Origin: Climacium dendroides
Taxonomy: Eukaryota > Streptophyta > Bryopsida > Hypnales > Climaciaceae
Direction: 5' to 3'
Assembly: GCA_950106755.1 (NCBI GenBank)
Contig: OX467088.1
Span: forward strand, 19,576,001-19,640,000
Length of the DNA: 64,000 bases
A program made the translations under genes and the position numbers. Positions 38,373-51,239 of this stretch are shown here, one piece after another. Below the pieces are notes generated by a model. That model worked only from the letters and a program-made list of their open reading frames with translations. It did not search any database and was not told the DNA's origin. Position 1 is the stretch's first letter. Every line of letters starts with the position of its first letter.

Positions 38373-38419
38373 TGTACAATACATTATGAGAAGTTATTGT
38401 TCATTGGTTAATGCAATGA

Positions 38420-39380
38420 CTGTGGATTCTATTAATAATATTGACCCTTCCTAAATGTAATGTGTCAAACTCGTCCCGGCCTTCTTTCTTATTAGAAGTT
38501 CTATTGTAGTAGTTGTTCTAAGCCCTTGCAATTGTTCCAAGCCCTTGACGTCCCTTGACGAAAACCACTAAGGCATGTCACTTCTAATGCGCCTTCATAG
38601 TGAAGCTTTAACAAAACCACTTTGGTTTTTGTAGAATTCATACAAGCTTTATTGATAGACCATACATTTGGGTGTTTTTTAGTGGATTATTTTTGTGATC
38701 ATAGCCAAAATCACTACTAAGGTTATTGTAATAAGGATTTAACAATTCTATACAAAACTTTTTATATTAGATCACAACCAACCCTACTACAAAGGTTACC
38801 ACAAAAGAAAACCAACTAATTTTTCCTTAAACTATCCTAGTATTTACAAGTGAAATATTGAACAAACATAAAAAAAGACCCAATCATGGAAATTATGTAA
38901 CAAACAAATAGATGACTAAATGTCTCCTCTTAGATACACATGGTAAAAAGTTTTCACAAGATCTATACATTAAATAAATGTGTTTCTATTGTTTCTTTGT
39001 GATGGTTAGATCTCCACAACCATGCGTCCCATAGGATCATTCATGGTACCTTGAGAAAGCTCTCTATGAAGAAGAGTGTACAAACTTTGCTCCTGGCATT
39101 TAGACATAGGGTGTGAAAATTACAGACAAAAAAATAAATCATGATGAAAATTGGGCCAATTGGCATAAGGCTATACTAGTCCCAACAAACGAGAATATAC
39201 TTGAAGTAGTTGGAGGATCATTTTTAGGAAGAAATAGCATATAAATTTATGTGCAATTGTTATTAGAGTGGCAAGAGAAAATAGTGGAAGATCCAAATGA
39301 TGAGGAACAAATGGAGGAGAATTTGTAGGACCCAAACCATTTGTATTTTGTGGGCAAACTACCCGGGACTCCCTTTTATT
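38420..39380. other. AT-rich stretch holding an inverted copy of repeat family A
   Basis: About 39005-39140 matches repeat A in inverse orientation (GGTACCTT..AAAGC, GTGTGAAAATTA). 39260-39400 shares blocks with 46320-46430 (AGTGGA..GAT..ATCAAATG, GTAGGA/GAGCC..AAAC), perhaps an old LTR edge. No gene is seen. Confidence 0.35.
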
Positions 39381-39391
39381 TTCTATATAAA

Positions 39392-39454
39392 GATCCCTGT
39401 AGTGGATGCAGTATGTGCTGTGCTGTAAATCCCATGGAGGCTGTGATATAAAAG
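39392..39454 (+). promoter_or_regulatory. Two TATA-box-like motifs upstream of the GME gene
   Basis: TATATAAAG at about 39392 and TATAAAAG at 39447-39454 lie 0.9-1.0 kb before the GME start codon on the same strand. They could start a transcript with a long or spliced leader. The intervening GC-rich 39500-40377 has no convincing exon. Confidence 0.3.
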
Positions 39455-40377
39455 AGTTCCAATTGCACCTTCTTTCTCAATTTCAAGCACCTCTCTGATC
39501 AGATTTGGGTCTTACGTCTCCTGATTCCTCCCACCCACTTCCATTCTCAGCTTGCGGAGTTACTGCAGTTGCCAGCCCGCAAGGCCGCAAGTCGCAGAAT
39601 CTGGATCAAGTGCTCTCCTGAAAAGCCCGACCCAATTCAAGGAAAACCGCCGACTCTCCAGCTGCAAGCATGTGTGATCGCAAGCAAGCCTGGTGCTTGC
39701 AGCTTGCCACTTCCACACAAAACAGGTGTGCAATACAAGAGGTAAAAAACGACCTAAAAATGGAATTCTGGCCGAAGATCCCTCTGGCAAAACTGGGAGT
39801 ATGACTTAATATTCTCATTATATCCTGTGTATCAGGTTCCCAGGTGTCAGAAAAATTCAGCCCAAAAGACTGACAGTAGATACCAGAGGAAGCGTCGTCA
39901 ATGAACTCCAAATCCCCAATCTCACGCAACGTCACCTCACGTCAGGAACAGTGCAGCGATCTGCGGAGTGCGGACCACGTCCCCGGTCGCTGCATCCGTC
40001 CAACGGTTGGAACGCCTAAGACGGGAGCTTGTGTTATCTGGTGGTCGCAGGGTGGTGGACTCGGGGAAACCCAAAAGCGCGCGCCGGGTTCACGTCCTCC
40101 ACGTATATGACCGAAAGTTTGGAAATCAGGCCTCACAACTATTTAGTTACTCTCAACCTTGCTTGAGATATCTGCTTCTCAGACCAATCCCGGAGAGAAA
40201 CAAATATCTCCGCTGAACAATCTCGTCGTCGTCGTCGTCTCTCTCGTTCTCTTGTTTAGGAAATCAATTTTTTGGGGGGTGAGTGGGTTTGTTCGTGATA
40301 GTCGGGTTTGCGATTGTCGCCGTTTGAGATTGTTTTTTTGGGGGAGTATTGGCCCTTTGAAATTGTTGGGTTTTGCG

Positions 40378-43300
40378 ATGGCGGAGAGCAATGGCAAGAG
40401 CTTCGGCGCTTACACTGCCACGAACTTGGACCGTGAGCTGTACTGGCCTGCGGAGAAGCTGCGAATCTCCATCACGGGCGCTGGGGGGTTCATCGCGTCG
40501 CACATCGCACGTCGTCTGCGCAGCGAGGGTCATTACATCATCGCCTCCGACTGGAAGAAGAACGAGCACATGAGCGAGGACATGTTCTGTGATGAGTTTC
40601 ACCTCGTGGACTTGCGGGTCATGGAGAATTGCTTGACTGTCACCAAAGGCGCGCACCATGTGTTCAACTTGGCGGCGGACATGGGCGGCATGGGTTTCAT
40701 CCAGAGCAACCACGCGGTGATTATGTATAACAACACCATGATCAGCTTCAATATGCTCGAAGCCGCGCGCATCAATGGCGTCACAAGGTCCATAGCTCTC
40801 TCACTCTGTGTCTGTGTTTGTGTCTACGTCCTTTTTGTTGCTGGGATCTCAGTAAAGAACTCGAGCTTTTGAATTTTTTGTTTCTTTGCTTCATTCGCGC
40901 TGTTCGTTTCCCGGTAATAGCAACGCATGCGTTTGAATTTCGAGTTTTCTGAGGGTTTTGGTGTGTCGTGTCGAGTGTACTTTTTTTTTTTTTGAGAATG
41001 TATGTACACTTGTGGTCGTAGTGCTGGGATTACAGGAAATAGCAGTCGCTTGAATTTTAGGGACGACTGTTGCTCAGGAGATGCGACGCCGTGAAATGTA
41101 TCTACCTGGTACGTGGAAGGTACTGTGGGTGGCGTCTCGTGAGCAGCCCGCCACGGAAACGGTGTTGTCTGGGAGAGTGTCGGTGCTTTCTTGCGAATCT
41201 CCAATCTTTTTTTGGTCTTTGAAATTTTTTTTGCGTCTGCGGCGTCTAGTCCCACCCTAGCTCCTCTCCTTGTTTATCGCTCTTTTGTTGAAGTTTAACG
41301 CTAAAAGGCCCGGAAATTACACTCACTTGAATGTTCGCGCCGAGTCATGCTCAGAAGACATCACCACGTGAAATTTACACTCCTGGTACATAGGTCGCAC
41401 ACTGCGTGTCTCCTGACCAGCACTTCTCCCCAAATTTGCCTCCTCGGAGATTTTCGGTTCTTTCTTTCGAGTGCCCACGTTTTGCATCACTTTTGACTCT
41501 GTTTTTTCCCCTAAATATAATTGTTTTCGGGGATTTGGGGGATGCAGGTTCTTCTACGCTTCCAGCGCGTGTATCTACCCAGAATTCAAGCAACTGGAGA
41601 CCGACGTGAGCAGTTTGAAGGAATCAGATGCTTGGCCTGCTTTGGTATGTCCCAATCACAGTACCAAAAACAAAATACTAAAGATGGTGTGTGTTTGGGT
41701 TGGATGTGTCGGTGCCAGTTGAAAGGTAGACTAGGTACTGGTATCTGGATTAATAAAAAAAAATTGATACTTTGAGTGGTGGGTACTGATGACTGGATTT
41801 ACTGGATTTAAGCTTTCTGGCAGCAGTCCCCTCTGCTGTTGCGCAGATGAGTGATTTCTGTGTATGGTTTGTGGAGAGGATGTACCAGAGGTGTACATTT
41901 CAGGGTGTGTGTGAATCACTGACTGGGACAATGATGTTTTGTGTGTGACAGCCCCAAGACGCTTATGGTCTGGAGAAGTTAGCTACCGAGGAGTTGTGCA
42001 AGCATTACACGAAGGATTTCAAAATGGAATGCCGTATTGGTCGCTTCCACAATATCTATGGCCCCTACGGAACCTGGAAGGGTAAGCAAATTAGTATTTG
42101 TTTCGCTCCTCCTAGTCTAGTTTAGTTCCTACTATTGAACTGGTCCAGTTTTTAGGTGTTTTTCTTTGGAAATGAAATGGGATTCTAATTCGTTTGTTGG
42201 TAGATGTATAACTTTAAAACTGACTGTTGAAAAGATGCCACATTGATGAAAAGATGCCGCATTCTCTTCGTCAATATGTGCTCCACGGGCCAAGATTTTA
42301 GGGTGTTGATAGTGGTCGTCGTAATAAATCATTATGCTACTTCTATTAGTGCTGAGTAGAGTTTCAACTCCTCGACTATAGTCAAATTTTTCATAAGTTC
42401 TTAGCAATTGAAAGGGCTCGAACGCTCCAAAGAAATGCATCCAAAGCTTTATTTTAGATGACTTACTAGTCCCAGCTTTTATATTTTCTTTTCAGGCATT
42501 GAAAGAGGATTCCAATGCACCAAAGGAAATGATTCTTTCAATATGTAAAATCCTTCAAATTCTTAGTGGTAGATGACATTAATGGTTGTTCCAAAAGTTG
42601 TTAAGGCGGTCTAGATTCTCGGATTCAGTATATATACGTTGTTAGTTTTTTTAGGGTGGGGAATTGATTGGAATGGTGGCTAAGGATGTGAGCTTGTTGC
42701 GTGTGCACAACAGGTGGGCGTGAGAAGGCACCAGCTGCTTTCTGCAGGAAGGCCTTGACAGCCACGGAGTACTTCGAGATGTGGGGCGATGGCAAGCAGA
42801 CACGTTCATTCACCTTTATTGACGAGTGTGTTGAAGGTGTCCTGAGGTAACGATTCTTCTTGCATTGTACCTCTACGCTTGACAAAAGATTAACTTTTTT
42901 TTCTGGATTTTTTGGTTGTTTCCCGGCCTTTTTAGTTTTGGCCTTAATTTAAAACGGTTGAAAATGAAGAGTATGAAAGCTTAATTTCTTCACAGAATTC
43001 ATTTATGATATCCAAATTATTTTTTAAGTAAACTATCAAACTATGATCACAACTGCAAATTGTTGCCAGATTAGATGTCCACCATCACGTGTGCAATAGT
43101 AGCCCTTTTGGTTACAAGAAAAGAAAAGCTTTATAAAGCAGTGCTTGTTGGTACGACAGCGTTGATTTATGTCACAGGGCAATGACATCTTCACGTGGGT
43201 TGTTCCGCAAGAGCTCTGTCAGTGGATTTCTACACTTGCGACTTTTAGTGTGCACGTGTATCTCGCTGCAACCCACCCTCCTTAGATTAATCAAATGTAT

Positions 43301-43989
43301 CCCTTTTATACTCTTATACCCCCTTTTTCTGAGGGTTTCACTCATGAATTCTTAGAAACTTACAGGGGTCTTTGCAATTCATTTTCACCCTATTATGTAA
43401 TCATACAACTAAAATTTTAAAGCATTTCATTCTCAAGTAGCTACAGAATCAAAAATACGAACACTGTTATGAAAGTGTCCGATGGATTGACTTCCCAGGA
43501 AACTGTAGAAACGAAGTATGCACTTATTTCTTCAGGAATCTTGGGCAACTACCTTGGCGATCGTGCCCGTCCCGCCCTTCCAGAGTTTAATTGATATAAA
43601 AAAATTTAATTTGACGATGCAGGTTGACAAAGTCCGACTTCCAGGAGCCCGTCAACATCGGCAGTGACGAGATGGTGAGCATGAACGAAATGGCCGAGAT
43701 TGTGCTCAGCTTCGACAACAAGAAGCTGCCGATTCACCACATCCCGGGACCCGAGGGCGTCCGCGGCAGAAACTCGGACAACACCCTGATCAAGGAGAAG
43801 CTCGGTTGGGCGCCTTCGATGCGGCTCCGGGATGGGCTGGCCATCACGTACAAGTGGATCAAGGAGCAAATTGAGAAGGAGAAACAGTCCGGTGCGGATC
43901 TGGCGACCAAGTATGGGTCTTCCAAGGTGGTCGGAACGCAGGCGCCGGTGCAGTTGGGCTCGTTGAGAGCTGCGGATGGAAAGGAGTGA
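40378..43989 (+). CDS. GME: GDP-mannose 3,5-epimerase
   Basis: Five exons (40378-40787, 41548-41644, 41952-42081, 42714-42846, 43623-43989) join in phase through GT-AG introns into 378 residues, essentially the length of the Arabidopsis enzyme (377). It converts GDP-D-mannose to GDP-L-galactose and GDP-L-gulose in the cytosol, feeding ascorbate synthesis and cell-wall polysaccharides. Seen: the extended-SDR nucleotide-binding motif GAGGFIASH (34-42), the SSACIYPEF block with the acid/base Cys145, the YGLEK motif (Tyr174, Lys178), Lys217 in GGREKAP, and RSFTFIDECVEG. The numbering of these catalytic residues coincides with that of the plant enzyme. The start codon opens the conserved N-terminus (YWPAEKLRISITGAGGF). 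The gene appears intact and functional. Confidence 0.97.
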
Positions 43990-44315
43990 AAGTGAAGAAG
44001 GCCCAACAACAAAACTCGTGAGAAAACAGTAAAAAACTCTAATTGATTTCTCTTCGAGGTTTGAATTTCCTTCGTCACCAAGGATCATGGTCGGTTGCTG
44101 CTGCTGCTGCTGTTGTCCTTTGCTTGATTGCTTGAAGTGAAGGCTTGTTCAGATGGGACAGAGGCAGCCTGAACGGACCATTCTTTCCTTCGCATTGTTG
44201 TCCCTTGTTTTGGTACTCAGACCGGATCTGATATCAACTGAGTTCACTTGGCAGTCAAGGGCAACCTTGACCAGGTAGATGATTTAATTACTTGTAAGAA
44301 AACAGCATTTTTTTC

Positions 44316-44321
44316 AATAAA
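44316..44321 (+). terminator. Likely polyadenylation signal of GME
   Basis: AATAAA lies about 330 bp after the GME stop codon, at the edge where the sequence turns AT-rich. Confidence 0.5.
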
Positions 44322-44349
44322 AAATAGAGAGCGTTTGGGAACTCTGATG

Positions 44350-44589
44350 GAGTCGGGGATGGGAGTTCAATGAGTGGTATCTGTGAGTTCATTGCTTTGG
44401 GAGTCTCAAATTTGCTTTGCACTTGAAGAAAACACCTTTACAGGTCCATCACTATGGAACGCCAAAAATCACTTTGAAATTGCCAGTTTTAGTGCAAAAG
44501 AGCTATGATGGAAAAATACGTGTTTTTTTAAGCTCCTCTGGTTTTGTGTACTTGTTCCTTTTATCAATGGAATTTGTCCATCTGTTTAA

Positions 44590-44628
<39 letters not shown>

Positions 44629-47150
44629 TTCTTTGGCATACTCAAACCTAGGATCTTGCATTAGACTTGTTTGAGATTGTAAAGAAAAAAGAAATTCAAG
44701 CACTTTTGCAATGTAGGATGTACAATGCTAGTCTTCAAAGTGAAAAGAAAAGACTCTCATAACCTTGCTTTATTGGGTTTTAAGACTTAGAATCCATTTG
44801 ATTTAAATATTTGACATTGTAGAGTTATGAAGTTTAAATCCTTAGGTAGAGAATCAATCTAAAAATTGTAATTAAAAATTAAAATCAATACTTTTCATTC
44901 CAAAGAGAATTGCTATTAAAAAATGGACATAAGTTGGAAGGAAAATGAAATCTTTAATATCCTACATTCGGATGAGATTTGCTAAAAAATAATTCAAAAA
45001 ATGATTAAATGTGGCATGTAATGAAAATTTTAGAAATACAATGTGGCATAATTGACCAGTGTAGGAATTATTAATAAAAATACTTTGTATCCTAAAGAAG
45101 TACCTGTGAAAAAAGAAAGTTGAAAAATAATATCCATGCCAAGGTGATTGCTTTATAAATGTAAAAAAATCCTTGAAATATATAAGCTTACTAAGCTTAG
45201 TCCTTTGATCCCCCTCAAAGAACAATTGTGTTTATTGAAAGGGATTGATTGAAACTTAACCAGTCTTGTTAATTTACTAAATTGGGATGATCCTACTACT
45301 AAAGGTCATGAAAGATTTGGTAAAGCCGTGAGTACCGTAGTAAAGCTATGAAGACCTCGCTAAAAGTCACAAAATATCTCAAATCTTATGAAATGAAATT
45401 CCAAAAATTCTAAATTGAGTTAATGAAAGAATATTTAACCCCATAAGAAATCATTTATTGTGAAGTTTAATGAATCTGACCCCAATGTACGATAGTTCTA
45501 AAATGAAATTGAAGCGTGTCAATTTACATCCCATGGAAGTTTTCATTTTGAAAAATTGTGAAAATAGAATTCAAAAACAAATCATGTATATAATTTTTTC
45601 ATGAAGATGCCTTAATTGCCTCCAAATCAAGACACTTTATGACTTTTACATCACTAATCTAAATAGAGTGAATACTTTTCTATAGACAAAAATATGTTCT
45701 ATGAGTGAAAAAATATGAAAATCAAAATTTTGAGTGTTCAATACCCAAACTCAAGCATTTTGTACTTAGGATGGCATAAATTTTTCTCCCACATACCAAA
45801 TGAAATAAAAATAACTTTCAAACAAAGCTAGTACATTTCTTTACCTTCAAAAGAAGTTTTTAAAAAGTCCATTGAATTTTGACATCATAGGAACTTGCCC
45901 AAAATCCTAAGAAAATCATTCTAGAACTTTGAACCTTTGGGGGGGGGTAAATACCTTGTATAAGGATTAAAACAAGAGTTCTATTATTGATTTGTCTTCT
46001 TTTTTAGTTGGATTTTATTAGAAATCAATAGAGAAATATAGCTTCTCTTAGCATTTATGGAATTTTTGGGACATTGTATGATTAAACTTTGAAATTTTTT
46101 GATGTGTTGATTATAGATGTATTCAAAATAGATGTTAGGTTCTCCAAGATGTATATTGGGCAACAATATATGAAGTGAGTTCTACAATTGCATTACAATT
46201 TGATGTATTTACCTTATACTTGAAAAAATTGGGAGACTATCATTTAGAAAATATTTATGTGTAGCTATTTGACTAATTAATATGTAAGCTTACATGGAGA
46301 TATTAGAAATTTGAAGTGATGGAGGAAATAGTGGAGAAGATGGTAGAAGAATCAAATGGTTGTTAATAGATAACATATAAGAGCCTAAAGAATATTTTGG
46401 GGGTCAAAATAAAATATCTTGATTTGTAATAAAGATTTCTTAGAAAAATAAATCAAATTCCTGTGTTTTAAAATGTTATATACTATATTATATTTGAGGA
46501 AGTTCAAGAATTAATTTGAGAATAAAAAGAATGGACAATTATTTTAAGAGGTATTTTCTTCACCCATTTGTATTTTGGTATACATGTATCCTACAAGTTC
46601 TAAGGAAAATCAACAAGTTGTTTAAGAAATGGCCATGCATAGTATCAATTTAGTTAGAACTAGTAATTGGCACTTGATTTGCCATGCATTAACTATATTA
46701 CTTTCATCAATTTCTCATGTAATAGAATATAGATTAATAAAGTATGTATAATCTTTAAATGAAAATATTGACATCTTCATACAATATTCTTTAGAAATAC
46801 ATATATTATACAATAGAAAGTAATTAAAGAAAATCTTTATATCATAATTTTCACAAAAAAAAAATTCGCAAACATGAAAACATTGCAAGGACACTACCAC
46901 TTCATAAATTTCTTCACTCACAAACAATGATGACCAAAATTGAAGAATTGAAATGCAAATTTGTTAAATTGCAAAGACTTTGTAAATACTTTGTTGTAGA
47001 ATCCAAAATTCCTTCAATTTAACAAAGCTTCAAATCATTTTGTAGTAAGAAAAGAACATTAGAATTGAGAACATTCAAAGCTTAGAAATTCATAGAATTG
47101 TGGAAGTAAAATGAAGTATAAAGCCAAAACCTCCACAACATTACTGTACC
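44350..47150. other. AT-rich desert with a TA microsatellite
   Basis: A TA run lies at 44590-44625. A block at 46645-46690 (ACTAGTAATTGGCACTTGATTTGCCATGC) is a worn relative of 47320-47352. No exon or RNA gene is seen. Confidence 0.4.
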
Positions 47151-47154
47151 TCTA

Positions 47155-48190
47155 TAATATCACATTATTACACTATATGATATTACAAAGGTGAAATGGC
47201 CATTGAAACTCTATAATATCACATTGTGTATAAATGTGATATTACAGGGATCTCACCTTTGTAATATCACATAGTATAAAAATGTGGTATTACAGATGGT
47301 CTTGTAATTTTAGTAGTATGATGACTAGCGGTTGGCGCTTGCTATGCTACGCATTCATCATTAGAGTTTTATAAGAATTTTTATGTATTAGATAGAATGC
47401 ACAACAAAAATTTCAATAAATCTTCAAATAAAAATGACTAAAATCTTTGTATAATTCTTTTTATAAGTAAGCATATATTGAAATGTACAATAGAAATTTA
47501 TTGAATGATGAATGAAACATATACAATGGTAAATACTATAAAAGATACACATACATTAGAATGCATTAGAAATTTGACTCCATTGTTATAAAAAATGGCA
47601 ACCCAAATTGAAGAATTAAAAAGAAAAACTTATAAATCTCAAAAACTTTGTGAACAACTTAATTGTTGTGGAATCCAAAATTGCTTCAATTGAATAAATT
47701 TCTCAAAATTATTTGATAGTAGCAATAGAAAATTGAAATCATGAAAGCTCAAAGCTCACAAAAATACAAAATCATAGAAGTGCAAAGAAATGTAAAGCCA
47801 AGAGAAGCAATGGATTTGCTACCTTTATAATATCATCCAACTTGAATTGCAGCAACTATATTACTTTTATAATATCACCTTTTGTAAAAAATGATATTAT
47901 AGAAGTGATTGCAAATTGCTACTCTATTTCTGTAATATCACATTGTGTGAAAATATGATTTCTATGTATGCATGATTGAAAATATTTTTACAAAATATTT
48001 AAAATAATTATTTTAAATACTTATCGAAATCATTATCATGCATTCTATTCAAATATATCAAAATGTTACTAATATGTGATACAATGAATGCGTAGCATAG
48101 CAAGCAGGAGCCCATAGTATTAATGGTAGCATTTGTGATATTACAGAGGGAGTTATGATTTTAGTAGTATGATAGTATGATGAGTGGTTT
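47155..48190. repeat. Cluster of small TAATATCAC foldbacks with larger inverted ends
   Basis: TATAATATCAC and its complement recur in opposed pairs at 47155-47300, 47825-47960 and 48130. GCTTGCTATGCTACGCATT (about 47333) has its complement at about 48073, and TTTTAGTAGTATGATG occurs at about 47307 and 48155. The arrangement suggests nested or rearranged copies of one foldback family. Non-coding. Confidence 0.55.
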
Positions 48191-48929
48191 TCAAATCATA
48201 TTTAATTCAAAAATAATGTGATTTTTAAAATTCAATATAAAGATATTGATGTATTTTCAAAGCTAAAAATTGCAATTGTTGATATGTACTTTAGTATAGA
48301 ATAAAACTCTTTCAAACTCAAAATCTATGAAAAAATAGATTTGTAATATTGGTGTCATAATGTTATTGAATTACTTTTGTTTTGCCAAATTTCCTTTCAC
48401 ATTCAAATTATTTTTTTATAGAATTTTTCAATGCTTTTAACTCCTAAACATTTTGGCATTATGCCTTGAAAATTGAATTTAATAATAAGTACAATGAACA
48501 CATTAGCTAAGATGTTAGTACAATAATAACATTTATTAATTCTATGTTGACTATTCAAAAATTTAAGTATAGTTCTATTACACAAACAAACACTAATGAT
48601 ATTAATAATCATTATAAAATATTTGAAATATTTGAAATATTTGAAATTAATTTTAAGCTTTTAAACCTTTTCAAGACTTGTTTTTTGTTGAAGCTTTTGG
48701 CACTTAGAGAGGAAAAGTATTCAACTTCTTTTTGGAGATTTGTATCATTGTAAAACAATATATAAAATGAGGGAGTTTTCAATGAATAAAAACTACAAAC
48801 TTTAAGACGATGGTTTCAATGATACAAGTGTAGCTATAATGTGAAAGTTATAGTATTCTTGGCCCAATTCTCATCATGATTTTGTCATCACTTTGTTTTT
48901 CATTTTATTTTTAGAATTGTATTTATCTA

Positions 48930-49285
48930 TAGAGTTTTTAGAGTATAGTTTCGTAAAAATAACTCAAAATTCTATAACTTTTACACTGAACTGCCAAACA
49001 CCAAAAATCAAAGTCCATGCACCCCTCCTCGTAAAGACAAACAAACAAACAAACAACCCAGTTTAATATATAATAGACTATAGTGGCCTATTTCGTTGCC
49101 ACAATATAATAAAAATAAAATAAAAATAATTTTTGAATTTATAACAACTTTTAAATTCAATATTTTTTCTTCCGTGAGTTGGTATGCCACAAAACAAGTC
49201 CTGTGCACCCCTTTTCAATGAAGCCTTTCCAACAAATACTAAGAATGTAATTGGAGAATGCCCAGTCAAGAACATCTCATTGTAA
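48930..49285 (+). repeat. Repeat family A, partial and near-full copies
   Basis: A partial copy (48930-49015) precedes a near-full copy (49080-49285) in the same orientation as 7301-7506. CAAACACCA, CATGCACCCCT, GAAGCCTTTCCAACA and TAAGAATGTAA are preserved. Confidence 0.55.
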
Positions 49286-49289
49286 CAAA

Positions 49290-50086
49290 ACAAATAAAAC
49301 AAAACAAACACCCTAACTTAATGTATGGATGAGTTTAAGGGTAACCACTTGGTTTAGGTTAGATTAAAATTCATTAATTGCCAAGAGTTCGATATTGCCA
49401 AGAGAGAATTTTGAAATGTCTTCATGAAGGCCATGAGTACCCATTCCAAAGACTTCAGCTCGGGTTGCCTCTTCATGGCCTCGGTCTTTGCGTTCACTTC
49501 CATTTACAAACTTCACTTCAAAGTTGATAAAGGTCACTCACTTGCCTCTTAAGAGTAACACAACATCATAGTGAAATAAAATTTAAAAAAAAATCATGTT
49601 GGCTTATACTGCATGATGATTGCTGTACTTGAAAATTGAGTTTTGGACATTAAATAATATGAACATAATTGCACTCAGATTTATCAATTTCAACTGAAAA
49701 TTTGACAGCAAACACTTGCCCAATGTTCAACCTCTTGTGTTCGCCATGAAATTTCATGAAACATGACTTCATTTTCTCATGAAATTCAACAACCCAGAGT
49801 CTCCTTTAGGTCAAGCTTTGTGATCCATCTATCTGTCCTCACACAACTCTTCCAAATTCAGGAGCCATCCGTCAATCAATCTCCCATTGAAAAGCAGACT
49901 TTAATGATTTTAATGCCAAGATTCTTACAAAGAGAATCTGAATAACTACACCATGTGCTGGTGGCAGATGAGTCAAAAGACTTTTTAACATCCCATATTC
50001 AATTCTCAATTTATTGAAAAATACATATATACCTCCAACTGATAGAATATAATGCAAATGTCAGTATCACTTTTTTCCCAACGACG
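49290..50086. other. Unassigned intergenic sequence
   Basis: Base composition is moderate. It is probably the upstream region of the small plus-strand frame at 50087. No RNA gene or repeat is recognised. Confidence 0.35.
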
Positions 50087-50705
50087 ATGATGACGCGATG
50101 TGCAGAATTGCCTCAGTGGGTGTCTCTTCACGCTGTTGCTGCAATATTGAGTTGCTATCATGCATTTAGGGTTACCAGGTGGAGCAGGGTGGCAGCGGAT
50201 GGGTTGCTCGTTGGAAGTACAGCGGTGTTTTTGAAGCAAGTGTCAGGGTATGTAAACTTCGCAAAGGGCCACTTGGATTGGCAAGCCTTGACCTCACTTG
50301 ACATGCACAAGCACGACGTGCAGGAGAAGATTGGGAGTTTACTTGTGGTGCTGGCCATCGGACTGCAGTTGGAGGCATTTGGAGGGCTTTTCCAATCCAG
50401 AAGTAAGATAAAAAAATTCCACTACAATTCAATCGCAAGCCGTGCATCACACAAGCTGTATCACTACCCCAGCAGCTCCTCAGAGAATTTTCAAAACATT
50501 GAATAATGGAATTAATGATCCTGAAATGGCATTGAAGATCTCTGAGGACAATGCACGTGAAAGTGTAACAAAAATATTTACCACTTCCACAGGAAAAGAG
50601 AGACACCCTGAAGACTGTAATGTCACATGCATGAGGTGCTACAAGAGGGCAGTCCTGCTGACAGGCAGACAACATTCTGCAATTCACATGTTTTCTCACA
50701 TGTAA
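50087..50705 (+). CDS. Possible small membrane protein, uncharacterised
   Basis: I do not recognise this protein. The open frame starts at an ATG and has three hydrophobic stretches (VSLHAVAAILSCYHAF, VAADGLLVGSTAVFLKQV, IGSLLVVLAIGLQLEAFGG). It reads as a 139-residue single exon to 50506. A good donor (AGAA|GTAAGA, exon end 50402) and an acceptor after a pyrimidine-rich stretch (CCACAG, exon start about 50594) would instead give a spliced form ending ...MFSHM at 50705. GC content is above the neighbouring desert, which favours a gene. The 3' end faces a minus-strand frame 70 bp away. Confidence 0.35.
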
Positions 50706-50775
50706 AAAACCAGTCATGTGATTGTGAGAGCCTAGGTCCCAGGTAGATATCTTACCCGCAGCTCGCTATGGAACC

Positions 50776-51099
50776 CTAAAACCTATGCGGCATTACAGCT
50801 GGAAGCATATCCACCCTATCAACAAAAAAATCTACGGCATTGCTGCTTCCAGATGAATCTCTGCGAACCATTTCCAAAGCTCCAATCCTGTATCGAACAA
50901 TTCTATTTGTACACAGATACATCTGATCCTTTAGTGCGTCTCCTGTTGCAGGAAGTATGATGATTGTGACAGCAAGCTCAACATTGTGTGCAGCGTGCCT
51001 TATCCAGGCATCATCATTCAAGTGAAAAAGGAAGGAATTGCCAGAAGGAAAACCACTGGCATACCTTCTGTATACTGTCTGTGGACCCATGACATTTCT
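50776..51099 (-). CDS. Possible last exon of an uncharacterised gene
   Basis: A minus-strand frame preceded by a plausible acceptor (CTGCAG, exon start 51099) runs 107 residues to TAG at 50776, with an internal Met at 51090 (MGPQTVYRRYASGFPSG). It has mixed composition and looks protein-like (FLFHLNDDAWIRHAAHNVELAV, MYLCTNRIVRYRIG), but I know no family. A possible upstream exon ends at a GTAAGG donor near 51534. It might be an independent gene or lie in sequence downstream of the E2 gene. Confidence 0.35.
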   Translation of the reverse strand, partial: RNVMGPQTVYRRYASGFPSGNSFLFHLNDDAWIRHAAHNVELAVTIIILPATGDALKDQMYLCTNRIVRYRIGALEMVRRDSSGSSNAVDFFVDRVDMLPAVMPHRF

Positions 51100-51239
51100 C
51101 TGCAGGATGATACTTGCATGATTGATTTGACAACGAACATGCTAAATGAAAGACGAAGAAAAACGCACTTGGGTTTGATAGCAGCATGGGGAGGCCAAGG
51201 TGAGTACAGCAGAAACATTCAGCTGTAACGTATAATAAA

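Noticed and set aside
39606..39935. 109-residue minus-strand frame divergent from GME
   Set aside because: It lacks an ATG start (GTG at the edge), has no known motif and lies in the GC-rich GME upstream region.
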